Source: SIG673 sp045653945
Lineage (GTDB): Bacteria; Bacillota; Clostridia; Oscillospirales; CAG-272
Length of the DNA: 64,000 nucleotides
NCBI GenBank assembly: GCA_045653945.1
Contig: JAZOML010000004.1
Coordinates: 61,178-125,177, forward strand
Reading direction: 5' to 3'
In this document: piece by piece, positions 7,028 to 13,768 of the stretch
Position numbering within the stretch: position 1 is the stretch's first letter
How the letters are laid out: the number at the start of each line of letters is the position of its first letter
Notes under the pieces: generated by a model
Told to the model about the DNA's origin: nothing
Database searches by the model: none
What the model saw: the letters and a program-made list of their open reading frames with translations, nothing else
Translations under genes and position numbers: made by a program

Positions 7028-8149
7028 TCAGTCCTTAAAGCTCTCAGCCGCCGCTATAAGCAGCTTGTAAACGGCTCCGTTAAGCTTACCCTTAACCTCA
7101 CCGCCAGCTCCGTCAACCCTCTCGGAAATCTTTGAGAGTATCTCACTTACCTGCTCTATGTAAACGGAAACGACCTTGACAGTATCATCAGAAGCCGCCG
7201 CATACTTTGCCTTAAGCTCCTCAATGCGCTTCTCTGCCTCCGCTTCCGCCTCAGCACGAGCCGCATCTGCCTTGCTGTCCGCTTCAAGCGTCAGCTGCTC
7301 CAAATTGACCTTGTACTTTGCCTCTGCCTCAGAGATAGCCTCCGCTTTGATGCGCTCGATTTCCTCCTCAGATACCTCCGCCACAGGCTGAATACTTCTT
7401 AACTCCTCGATTTCCTTGTTAAGCTTTTTAACCTCGGCTTTATGCTCCTTCTCCGCAGCCTTGACCGCCTTGTCCCTCTCGGAATCTGCCTTTTTAAGAG
7501 CATCCTCGGCAACCGCCTTCGCCTTTTCGGCACTGTCAGCCCTGCCCTTTTCCTCAATGACCTGCATTTCAGCCTTGTTCTTTGCCTGATTAAGATCAAT
7601 GATTTCCTCATCCCTCTCGGCAAGCTTATCCTCAAGAGCCTTCTTTTCCTTTATAAGAGCCTTTATCTCACGGCTGGACATTCCCTCAAGGTCATTTTCC
7701 TCCGCAAGACGAGCACGCTCTGCCTTCGGAAGCTTCAAAACCTCAATGACCTGCGAATAATCAAGCCCGGCGAAAAGCTCCGCCTGCGTCTTGCCCGTAA
7801 GCATATCCACCTGCCCGTCCGAAAGCTCCCTATAAATACGCATAAGATTTTGGGCAGTACTGTCCGAATAAGCAACGTTGTGCTCAAGCCACTCGCCCCA
7901 CTCACCGTGAGGAACGGACGCCTTCGCTTCACAAAGCAAACGACCTATCTCATAAACCCCGGAGCGAATATGCCCGCCAAGCGTATGTATAATAGAAGCC
8001 GTCTGCGCCTTTATCATATTGATCTCAGCGGCAATAACCGCAGGCGAACGCCCCATAAGAACACCGCCATTTCCCGAAACGCTTGGGATTACCGTTCCTT
8101 CTACGTTTCCTTCAATATCAATCTGCTCACAAATAATCTCGTTTTCCAT
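7028..8149 (-). CDS. DUF3102 protein with long coiled coil
   Basis: 373 residues. Residues about 35-140 match DUF3102 (GGHIRSGVYEIGRLLCEAKA, PHGEWGEWLEHNVAYSDSTA), a helix-turn-helix-bearing module found in phages and mobile elements. Residues about 165-315 are a nearly unbroken Glu/Lys/Ala-rich coiled coil and a short globular helix bundle ends the protein. Probably a DNA-binding or partition-like scaffold; the exact role is unknown. Confidence 0.68.
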   Translation of the reverse strand: MENEIICEQIDIEGNVEGTVIPSVSGNGGVLMGRSPAVIAAEINMIKAQTASIIHTLGGHIRSGVYEIGRLLCEAKASVPHGEWGEWLEHNVAYSDSTAQNLMRIYRELSDGQVDMLTGKTQAELFAGLDYSQVIEVLKLPKAERARLAEENDLEGMSSREIKALIKEKKALEDKLAERDEEIIDLNQAKNKAEMQVIEEKGRADSAEKAKAVAEDALKKADSERDKAVKAAEKEHKAEVKKLNKEIEELRSIQPVAEVSEEEIERIKAEAISEAEAKYKVNLEQLTLEADSKADAARAEAEAEAEKRIEELKAKYAAASDDTVKVVSVYIEQVSEILSKISERVDGAGGEVKGKLNGAVYKLLIAAAESFKD

Positions 8150-8165
8150 ATTAATATCCTTTCAA

Positions 8166-9854
8166 TTAAGCATTTTTTGTCTGTTGTTGTTTTGTTTTTA
8201 GCATATTTACGAACTGCAACCACTTATTAGCAAAGATTACAACCTCCTCACAAGGGTCCTCGTTTTTATATCCTCGATTCTGCGCTATACCTCCGTCCCT
8301 ATACTCAAGAGTATAATACGGAACGTCAGGAGCACTTAACGTGCGGATAAAAAATATACTCGTTTTCCCTTTTGAAATATCAGTCCCATACCTTGCTACA
8401 CAATGGTCGAGCGTTTTACCTTCGAGTATCAGCTCCGCTTGATCAGAGCATGGACGAATAAGCAGATTTGCCCTCTCGTCCTTAAAGCATAAAGCTTCAA
8501 GTTCCTTGGCTCGTCGTATTATTCCCTCGTTTACTATCAGGTCCTGCTTTTCGGCAACAGCCTTGATAGCTTCATCGTGAGCCTTCCGCAGATTTGCGGG
8601 AAATCTCATTGAAATAGGTATATTCCCGTAGAGTTGCTTCACCGCATCAAGATAGTCCATAAAATACTTAGCATCTATTCTTATACTGTACTCCTTGCCA
8701 AGCTGCTTACAAAGGTAATTAAGCATACTCTCAACCGGCAAAGAGAAGCGCCTTAACAGTTCACGAACATCATGATAACCCGCTTTCATTACGGTATCAA
8801 GCAGTTCCTGACTTAATCTGATACCGTACTCCCTCTTTATATCCCGATAAAAATCAAGTGCCTTGTAGAGATTATTCCTTGCAATATCCATTTCAGTCTT
8901 TTCAAGCCCGAGCATCCTGTGAGGCTTAACCTCCTCGGTCGCGATATATGTGCTAACCCTCGACAAATCAAGCTTTCCCTTTTGCACGTACCAACCGTAA
9001 TGTGTTACACTGTTTTCAAGCACGTCGGTAACTAATTTCTGACAGCCCTGCCGCACCAAATTTTCAATCTGCGGATACTCGCACCAAGTCCTTAAATAAT
9101 GCGAAGGATAGCTCTCCGTAGCAGTATCTATGTACTCAAACAGCGCCGAATGAGCCGCATCGGTGCTTTCAACCGTATTTACACCGTCATCAAAGAATAT
9201 ATGCATTCGGTCAAAACGGTCTATCTTGTCCTCCCAAGTGTATCTTGGCTGCCACCTTAGAAAGAAGCTTACTGCATTACTGTAATTGTGCTGACAGCCG
9301 GCAAAGCGAACACAGGTTCTGTCTATTACCGCCATTCCCTGCATCTTTTGGCCGCCGTAAACGACCTTTGCTTCCTTGGTAACACACTTGTTTACCCGCC
9401 AAGCAAGAACACATAAATGCCCGCCGACACTGTGAACGGTAACAACATTATCATAATCTATCTGATATGACGCACTGTTTCCTATTCTTGCGGCACCGAC
9501 CGCCTCACAATATCGGAAACAGGACGGACAAGTCGCTCTCTTCCCTGTGTAAACCATCTCGCCACTGCTAACATCACGGAAACCGTAACGGTCAACAGGA
9601 CCGTAGCTATGACAGCCCCTCTCTATCGGCATATATTCAAGATAGGTTTCATCTCCACACTCCGAGCACTTGACCTTGACAGCCTTGGTCCTCCGACCGT
9701 CGCACATCGGATCGGCGTAATAACCTATACTGTAAACAAGAGCAGATTTTGACAAAAAGCCTCGGCTCCTTACCTTCTCCGCAACCCCTTCTGGGAGCTC
9801 CTGCGGAAGCATCTTGCAAATCCTATCAAGCTCCTCCCTTACCTGCTTTTTCAA
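8166..9854 (-). CDS. PcfJ-like protein
   Basis: 562 residues. The C-terminal part carries the PcfJ signature (LEGKTLDHCVARYGTDISKG about 470-490, then PYYTLEYRDGG). A Cys cluster near the N-terminus (KCSECGDE, CPSCFRYC) suggests a zinc-binding region. PcfJ was first noted on conjugative plasmid pCF10 and recurs with PcfK in phages and ICEs; biochemical function is unknown. I start it at TTG 9854, 7 bases after GGGAGG and right after the pcfK-like stop; the open frame continues upstream but would overlap that gene. Confidence 0.75.
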   Translation of the reverse strand: MKKQVREELDRICKMLPQELPEGVAEKVRSRGFLSKSALVYSIGYYADPMCDGRRTKAVKVKCSECGDETYLEYMPIERGCHSYGPVDRYGFRDVSSGEMVYTGKRATCPSCFRYCEAVGAARIGNSASYQIDYDNVVTVHSVGGHLCVLAWRVNKCVTKEAKVVYGGQKMQGMAVIDRTCVRFAGCQHNYSNAVSFFLRWQPRYTWEDKIDRFDRMHIFFDDGVNTVESTDAAHSALFEYIDTATESYPSHYLRTWCEYPQIENLVRQGCQKLVTDVLENSVTHYGWYVQKGKLDLSRVSTYIATEEVKPHRMLGLEKTEMDIARNNLYKALDFYRDIKREYGIRLSQELLDTVMKAGYHDVRELLRRFSLPVESMLNYLCKQLGKEYSIRIDAKYFMDYLDAVKQLYGNIPISMRFPANLRKAHDEAIKAVAEKQDLIVNEGIIRRAKELEALCFKDERANLLIRPCSDQAELILEGKTLDHCVARYGTDISKGKTSIFFIRTLSAPDVPYYTLEYRDGGIAQNRGYKNEDPCEEVVIFANKWLQFVNMLKTKQQQTKNA

Positions 9855-9867
9855 ACAAACCGCCTCC

Positions 9868-10230
9868 CTACATAAAATCAAGTAGCGAAAACTTTGCACC
9901 GGCAGACTTCGGAATATTCCCAGACGCTTCGGTTTTTGGCGCTTCTTCTCTTGACGGTAAACCGTAAAACTCACGCAATATAGCGTCAGACTCACTCGGC
10001 GAAACACAAACACACTTATGCCCCTTGCTACGCTTGTCCGCAGCCTTCTTTAAAGCTGCCTCGGCGCTCCATATAGCCATACCGTCAACCTCAAGGTCGC
10101 GGGCAAGTATTTCAGCACACTTCGGATTTTCGGCAGCAATATCCTTTAACTGCTCGCCGACCATAAACACAGCCGAACCCTCATGTCCCTTCTGCTGAGT
10201 TGTAATTATTTCCTTTACCTTATCTATCAT
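9868..10230 (-). CDS. PcfK-like protein
   Basis: 120 residues, helical, with a PcfK-like core (IWSAEAALKKAADKRSKGHK about 53-72) and a flexible tail. It precedes the PcfJ-like gene by 13 bases, the usual order for this pair. The ATG overlaps the upstream stop (ATGA). Confidence 0.68.
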   Translation of the reverse strand: MIDKVKEIITTQQKGHEGSAVFMVGEQLKDIAAENPKCAEILARDLEVDGMAIWSAEAALKKAADKRSKGHKCVCVSPSESDAILREFYGLPSREEAPKTEASGNIPKSAGAKFSLLDFM

Positions 10231-10475
10231 ACCGCTACCATCCCTTCAGGCAAAACCTCGCCCTTTAATTTCAAATCCTTTAAACCGATGTTGTAAACAC
10301 AACTCCTGCTCTTGTCAAGCACCTGCGCAAACTCACTCTGCACACCGTCCTTAAACTCATACCCGACCTGCATAACCCTCTCGCACTCAATCTCAATGCG
10401 AGAGCAACCGTCTATGTACGAGAACACAACCGGCGCCTGTAACCTCGCCGCAACCAATGCTTCATCAAACGTCAT
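10227..10475 (-). CDS. Hypothetical phage protein
   Basis: 82 residues beginning MTFDEALVAARLQAPVVFS. A small mixed alpha/beta protein; no family recognised. The open frame extends upstream but the ATG at 10475 is preferred because the previous tiny gene ends at 10477 in another frame. Coupled by ATGA to the PcfK-like gene. Confidence 0.55.
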   Translation of the reverse strand: MTFDEALVAARLQAPVVFSYIDGCSRIEIECERVMQVGYEFKDGVQSEFAQVLDKSRSCVYNIGLKDLKLKGEVLPEGMVAV

Positions 10476-10476
10476 A

Positions 10477-10638
10477 TCAGTTACCAACCTTTCCGCCGTA
10501 AATAATCTGATGCTTGTTCTTGTTCCCCTGCTTCTCTTTGTAAGGCTCAACCGAATACCCACACTTGAATAATAAACGAGCAAGCTCGCAACGCTCATCC
10601 TCACGAAGCACCGTAACGTCAATCCTTGCCTTTTCCAT
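10477..10638 (-). CDS. 53-residue phage protein
   Basis: Reads MEKARIDVTVLREDERCELA... to GGKVGN. ATG at 10638 shares one base with the upstream stop and the stop lies 2 bases before the next start, so it is a well-packed operon member. Basic at the C-terminus; function unknown. Confidence 0.5.
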   Translation of the reverse strand: MEKARIDVTVLREDERCELARLLFKCGYSVEPYKEKQGNKNKHQIIYGGKVGN

Positions 10639-11012
10639 CAAATGCTACCTCCGTTCACAAACACCCAAGCGATAACACCGCTGCAAAGTAATACAACAGT
10701 CGCGCAAAACGCTATAAAAGCACACGCTAAAATCCTCTTAAAACGCTTCATCCTGATAACCTTCCTTACTTTTTTGTCATACTCATCACCGCTATCAAAC
10801 ACGTACTTATCGCCAATATAAAAGAACTCTCGCAATTTATTGCTAAATTCTTCCTTTTTCTCGTTATTTTTCGTAAAATCGCTATTGACAAATTCCCGTG
10901 CGTATGATATACTACTCATAGAGGAACGCACAATGCGCCCTCCCTTTTCAGAAGCATTTACCGAAAGCTTGCCGGCGTGGGTATATGCTTCTTTTTTTAT
11001 TGCCTTGTCCAT
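10638..11012 (-). CDS. Phage tail-anchored membrane protein
   Basis: 125 residues with a polar, charged N-terminal portion and one hydrophobic segment at the extreme C-terminus (about 95-120, ILACAFIAFCATVVLLCSGV). I start it at MDKAIKKEAY (ATG 11012, AAGG 9 bases before); longer readings overlap the excisionase-like gene. Its 5' end lies opposite the candidate antisense RNA at 10920-10999. Family not recognised. Confidence 0.5.
   Translation of the reverse strand: MDKAIKKEAYTHAGKLSVNASEKGGRIVRSSMSSISYAREFVNSDFTKNNEKKEEFSNKLREFFYIGDKYVFDSGDEYDKKVRKVIRMKRFKRILACAFIAFCATVVLLCSGVIAWVFVNGGSI
10885..10913 (+). promoter_or_regulatory. Consensus rightward promoter inside a leftward gene
   Basis: TTGACA (10885-10890), 17 bp, TATACT (10908-10913), with an extended TG before the -10. 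It points against the early operon and towards the hairpin terminator at 10950-10999. The quality is as high as the best promoters in the window. Confidence 0.65.
10920..10999 (+). ncRNA. Candidate antisense RNA of about 80 nt
   Basis: A strong promoter (10885-10913) is followed within 40 bases by a hairpin ending in T7, giving a predicted RNA from about 10920 to 10999. It is fully complementary to the first 31 or so codons of the gene at 10638-11012. An in-frame ATG (10933) with AGAGGA upstream exists, but its frame runs through both hairpins, so I favour a non-coding RNA. It could repress the membrane-protein mRNA or the early operon. Confidence 0.5.
10950..10999 (+). terminator. Intrinsic terminator of the candidate antisense RNA
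   Basis: AGAAGCAT (10950-10957) pairs with ATGCTTCT (10985-10992) and the stem can extend past one mismatch with ACC/GGT. T7 follows at 10992-10998. A shorter GCCC-TCCC-GGGC hairpin with T6 near 11030-11045 may back it up. Confidence 0.6.
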
Positions 11013-11058
11013 TCTTATGTACCTTCTTTCCGCCCTCCCGGGCTTTTTTATTTTTGAT

Positions 11059-11337
11059 TTATAATCTTTCCACAAATGTCTTGTCCACCACAGACTCCCA
11101 ATACTCCATCTCACTGCGAAGTATCATCTCATCGTGCTGAAGCTTTCCTCCTCCGCAAACGTGCCGTACCGCATTCATAATGTTGTACGCTTTATTTTTG
11201 GATATTCCGCCGTAACGCTCGCAAACGTCCTGAACACGCAAATAGGGACGCTCTGCATCGCCCCTCTCGGTCTTAACGCCTTCCATATACCCCCTCATAT
11301 ACGCCTGCATATACTGTTCACTTACTGCTCCGGTCAT
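11059..11337 (-). CDS. Excisionase-like helix-turn-helix protein
   Basis: 92 residues. The segment from about 30 to 75 (RPYLRVQDVCERYGGISKNKAYNIM) looks like a winged or MerR-type helix-turn-helix of phage excisionase or DNA-binding proteins. AAGGAGGTG precedes the ATG and it follows the Cro-like gene by 12 bases in the same operon. It may help excision or early control; this is inferred from fold and position. Confidence 0.55.
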   Translation of the reverse strand: MTGAVSEQYMQAYMRGYMEGVKTERGDAERPYLRVQDVCERYGGISKNKAYNIMNAVRHVCGGGKLQHDEMILRSEMEYWESVVDKTFVERL

Positions 11338-11349
11338 TTTTCCACCTCC

Positions 11350-11550
11350 TTACTCAATTTCGATAACCAGCTCGTCCACCTTGCAACCCATCATCTTGGC
11401 AATTTCCACTGCCATAATAAAGCTCGGTTGCTTAAGACCAACAAGAATGTGCCTTATAGCGCCCTCAGATACACCAAATTTCTTCGCCAGAGCAACGTTT
11501 GATACCCCGTGTCCCTTCATATACTCCGCCAGCTTCTTTCCGTTAAACAT
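11350..11550 (-). CDS. Cro-like Xre-family regulator
   Basis: 66 residues, essentially one helix-turn-helix (VSNVALAKKFGVSEGAIRHI about 16-35). It is the first gene of the leftward operon and faces the CI-like repressor gene across the switch region, the position expected for Cro. GGAGGGG precedes the ATG by 8 bases. Transcribed from the promoter at 11662-11690. Confidence 0.72.
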   Translation of the reverse strand: MFNGKKLAEYMKGHGVSNVALAKKFGVSEGAIRHILVGLKQPSFIMAVEIAKMMGCKVDELVIEIE

Positions 11551-11603
11551 TTTTATTTCCCCTCCAATTTATAAAATTTATGTTTTATATTCGTACCACG
11601 ATA

Positions 11604-11632
11604 TTGACAAATCTGATACCAAATGGTATAAT
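11604..11632 (+). promoter_or_regulatory. Rightward promoter of the CI-like repressor
   Basis: TTGACA (11604-11609), 17 bp, TATAAT (11627-11632): exact consensus. It lies to the left of the leftward promoter, so RNA polymerases starting here run through it. Confidence 0.8.
11616..11629. promoter_or_regulatory. Probable repressor operator
   Basis: ATACCA-AA-TGGTAT, a perfect 14 bp palindrome lying between the -35 and -10 boxes of the rightward promoter. TCGTACC (11591-11597) and GGTACGA (11651-11657) form a second, distant inverted pair around the promoters. Confidence 0.55.
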
Positions 11633-11661
11633 AAACTGTACTTTCACCACGGTACGATAAT

Positions 11662-11690
11662 ATTATAACCGAACTTTCTGACATTGTCAA
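11662..11690 (-). promoter_or_regulatory. Leftward early promoter
   Basis: Minus strand TTGACA (11690-11685), 17 bp, TATAAT (11667-11662): exact consensus. It drives the Cro-like gene and the long early operon. It faces the rightward promoter, and the two predicted start points are only about 15 bases apart. Confidence 0.8.
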
Positions 11691-11776
11691 TAAAATTTCC
11701 TGAACTTTTTGAACTTTGTGAGTATTGCACAACATTTCGTAATTCAGTTTGTTCGGTTTCATCAAAGGAGTTAGAA

Positions 11777-12115
11777 ATGTTTAAAGAAATATTTATAAAA
11801 TTGTGCGTTGAACGTAATGTAAACCCTACTGTCGTTTGTACACAAATAGGAATTAGCAAATCAAATTTTTCCGAGTGGACTGATAAAACGGTACCAAGAA
11901 AAACCACCCTGCAAAAAATCGCCGACTATTTCGGCGTAACCGTAGATTACCTACTCGGTAAAACTGAAACACCCGCAACCGACTACGGTATAACCGAAAA
12001 TATGATCGTGTTTAATTTAGACGGTCAATCAGAAAAAAAGAAATTAACCCGTGAACAGATGCTTATGCTCAAAGCAATGCTTGATGCACTCCCCGACACT
12101 CCTACCGACCTTTAA
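11777..12115 (+). CDS. CI-like Xre-family repressor
   Basis: 112 residues with an N-terminal helix-turn-helix (CTQIGISKSNFSEWTDKTV about 18-36, then LQKIADYFGVTVDYLLGKTE) of the SOS/CI type found in Gram-positive phages. The usual C-terminal peptidase domain is absent, so inactivation would depend on another protein, fitting the ImmA-like protease next door. The ATG at 11777 has AAAGGAG 6 bases before it. The leader from 11640 is about 135 nt. Confidence 0.72.
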   Translation: MFKEIFIKLCVERNVNPTVVCTQIGISKSNFSEWTDKTVPRKTTLQKIADYFGVTVDYLLGKTETPATDYGITENMIVFNLDGQSEKKKLTREQMLMLKAMLDALPDTPTDL

Positions 12116-12452
12116 GCTGATATAGCAGCCTCTCGGCAAACTCATCAGCCTCCCTCTCATGCTCGACACTTGGATTTTCTACGTTACTATGTAAAAGAAT
12201 ATGCCCCAGCTCGTGAGCTATGGCAAACCTCTGCCGTTCCCTTGACTTCATATCGTCAAAGAATATCACCCTGCCAAAACAAAACGCATCATTCCCCTGC
12301 GTATGAGCACCAAGAGATAGATGCTCAATCAACCTTTTCCCCTCAAAAAAAGAAAAAAGTCTGATATTCTCAGACTTACATATTTCACTTAACCCCCATT
12401 TTCCCTTATACAATAACCTAAAAATCACACTATCAATTAAATCATAACCCAC
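12102..12452 (-). CDS. ImmA/IrrE-family metallopeptidase
   Basis: About 116 residues with the zinc motif AHELGHILLH (about 78-87) and a downstream EREADEFAERLL helix that supplies the third ligand. ImmA-type proteases cleave short CI-like repressors of mobile elements, as shown for ICEBs1. The GTG at 12452 is chosen because AAGGAG lies 7 bases upstream. Its 3' end overlaps that of the repressor gene tail to tail by 14 bases instead of following it in one operon. Confidence 0.75.
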   Translation of the reverse strand: MGYDLIDSVIFRLLYKGKWGLSEICKSENIRLFSFFEGKRLIEHLSLGAHTQGNDAFCFGRVIFFDDMKSRERQRFAIAHELGHILLHSNVENPSVEHEREADEFAERLLYQLKGR

Positions 12453-12482
12453 AAAATCACTCCTTATTTGCGTATTTGTAAT

Positions 12483-12511
12483 AAAATACACCCTAAAAAT
12501 GATTTTGTAAA
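12483..12511 (-). promoter_or_regulatory. Probable promoter of the ImmA-like gene
   Basis: Minus strand TTTACA, 17 bp, TATTTT, ending about 30 bases before the GTG start. Confidence 0.5.
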
Positions 12512-12538
12512 GGGGTTTTTGAAAAAAAGAGGTAAATC

Positions 12539-13186
12539 ATGGATTTTCTTATTACTATTATCGCATTAGGAATTGTTTTTTTGATATTTTACGGAATTGC
12601 TGTTTTGGCTGCAAAGGCAGGCGATGCCACCACCAAAAAGAATAATAAAACCGAAAATCTTTTGGCAGATGCATTTGAACTTCAATTAAATGAAACCATT
12701 GAACGTTTTAAAATATTCTATAAGAAATATGGCTATTCCCCTTCAAAAGAAGAACTTGCTAAGATAATAACTCGCTACGCACAAGCCTCAACAGATGAAG
12801 AACAATTTATAATAGTACATACCGCTATCCCTGATGTAATTCCTACTCTTGAAAAATTCAAAAGTGAAGTTGCCTACAATATGGATAGAATACTGCCCAA
12901 AGGAAAAAATCCAGTCGTTGCAAATAGCGTTAAAAACGTATGGCAAGTGGATGCATCTGCACTAACAGAATTTGATGTAAAGAATTTGTATGATGTTCAA
13001 AAATCTGCCGAAAATGGGATCCCTGTATTTCGTTTCAACTATGAATATCCAACAATAATGCTAATAATATCAATTTGCGAGGACCTCGAAGAAAGAAGTT
13101 CCGAATACGATGAAGTTAATAACGATATTCAAAGCTTTATGAATAATATTAAAAATTACGCATATTCACTTGGATATCACGATTAA
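12539..13186 (+). CDS. Hypothetical membrane-anchored prophage protein
   Basis: 215 residues. One N-terminal membrane helix (residues 2-25, FLITIIALGIVFLIFYGIAV), a Lys/Asn-rich spacer, then a soluble mostly helical domain. No family recognised. It stands alone, oriented opposite to its neighbours between the ImmA-like and the integrase-side regulator genes, the position where phages often carry lysogeny-expressed cargo. Its A+T-rich codon use differs somewhat from the early operon. Function is not predictable from the sequence. Confidence 0.55.
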   Translation: MDFLITIIALGIVFLIFYGIAVLAAKAGDATTKKNNKTENLLADAFELQLNETIERFKIFYKKYGYSPSKEELAKIITRYAQASTDEEQFIIVHTAIPDVIPTLEKFKSEVAYNMDRILPKGKNPVVANSVKNVWQVDASALTEFDVKNLYDVQKSAENGIPVFRFNYEYPTIMLIISICEDLEERSSEYDEVNNDIQSFMNNIKNYAYSLGYHD

Positions 13187-13200
13187 TCCCAAACACTTAG

Positions 13201-13232
13201 GAAAAGAAAACCCGGCGGAGTTACCCCCGCCG
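13201..13232 (-). terminator. Intrinsic terminator
   Basis: CGGCGG/CCGCCG stem followed by GGTTTTCTTTTC on the minus strand, placed after the regulator gene at 13290. A longer imperfect inverted repeat (AGGAAAAGA near 13200 with TCTTTTCCTTTCCT near 13265) surrounds it. Confidence 0.6.
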
Positions 13233-13289
13233 AGCCCTGTGCCATTAAGTCTTTTCCTTTCCTAAAGTCTTTTTAAACGCCTGATGTAG

Positions 13290-13520
13290 TTAAAAGGTGT
13301 AAACCATATCGCCGTCCTCGGTAAGTAATTCCGAAACGGTCTTGCCAGTGTAAGCGGCAATCTTCTGCAAAGTGCTCATCTTCGGATCCGAACGCCCTCG
13401 CTCGAGCAGACTCAATTCCTCAACACTTATACCGCAGTTTGCCGCAAAATCAATCTGCGACTCGTCAAGCTCCCTCCTAATTTTCTTAAGATTGAAAGAT
13501 AAAATCTCAATTTCACTCAT
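13290..13520 (-). CDS. Xre-family regulator near the integrase
   Basis: About 76 residues from the ATG at 13520 (an in-frame ATG at 13553 is also possible; neither has a strong ribosome site). A helix-turn-helix spans about residues 14-60 (ESQIDFAANCGISVEELSLL, MSTLQKIAAYTGKTVSELL). Transcription would come from 13724-13751 through two terminator hairpins, so expression is probably attenuated. It may control integrase or its own leader. Confidence 0.6.
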   Translation of the reverse strand: MSEIEILSFNLKKIRRELDESQIDFAANCGISVEELSLLERGRSDPKMSTLQKIAAYTGKTVSELLTEDGDMVYTF

Positions 13521-13600
13521 CGCTGATACCGAACCTAATGGCACAGCCGCCATTTTAACCCGAATTTCGACAACCGTCTAAGTAACACAGTACGGATAAA

Positions 13601-13637
13601 GAAAAATCCGTTCTCAAGTAGCAAAAAAGAACGGATT
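13601..13637 (-). terminator. Second leftward terminator hairpin in the regulator leader
   Basis: AATCCGTTCT (13605-13614) pairs perfectly with AGAACGGATT (13628-13637), followed on the minus strand by TTTTTC. It stands about 80 bases before the regulator start codon. Confidence 0.6.
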
Positions 13638-13666
13638 ATTTACACTTTATTCACCGAAATTCGAGC

Positions 13667-13701
13667 CAAAAACAAAAATAACGCAGTGTAAACACACTGC
13701 G
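13667..13701 (-). terminator. First leftward terminator hairpin in the regulator leader
   Basis: CGCAGTGT (13682-13689) pairs perfectly with ACACTGCG (13694-13701) around a 4-base loop, followed on the minus strand by TTATTTTTGTTTTTG. It lies only about 16 bases after the predicted start of the leftward transcript, so the terminated RNA would be about 50 nt. Confidence 0.6.
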
Positions 13702-13723
13702 CCACTAAATTCGATTTTACCAC

Positions 13724-13751
13724 ATTATAATAACAAATTTATATTTGTCAA
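13724..13751 (-). promoter_or_regulatory. Consensus leftward promoter at the integrase start
   Basis: Minus strand TTGACA (13751-13746), 16 bp, TATAAT (13729-13724). It overlaps the integrase translation start region and reads away from it towards the Xre-type regulator at 13290-13520. Confidence 0.65.
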
Positions 13752-13768
13752 GAGGTTTTCAAAAAATA

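Noticed and set aside
10933..11064. Plus-strand 43-residue hydrophobic peptide after the strong promoter at 10885
   Set aside because: It has a plausible ribosome site and a membrane-like segment, but the frame passes through a strong terminator and a second T-run before its stop, so a non-coding RNA explains the signals better.
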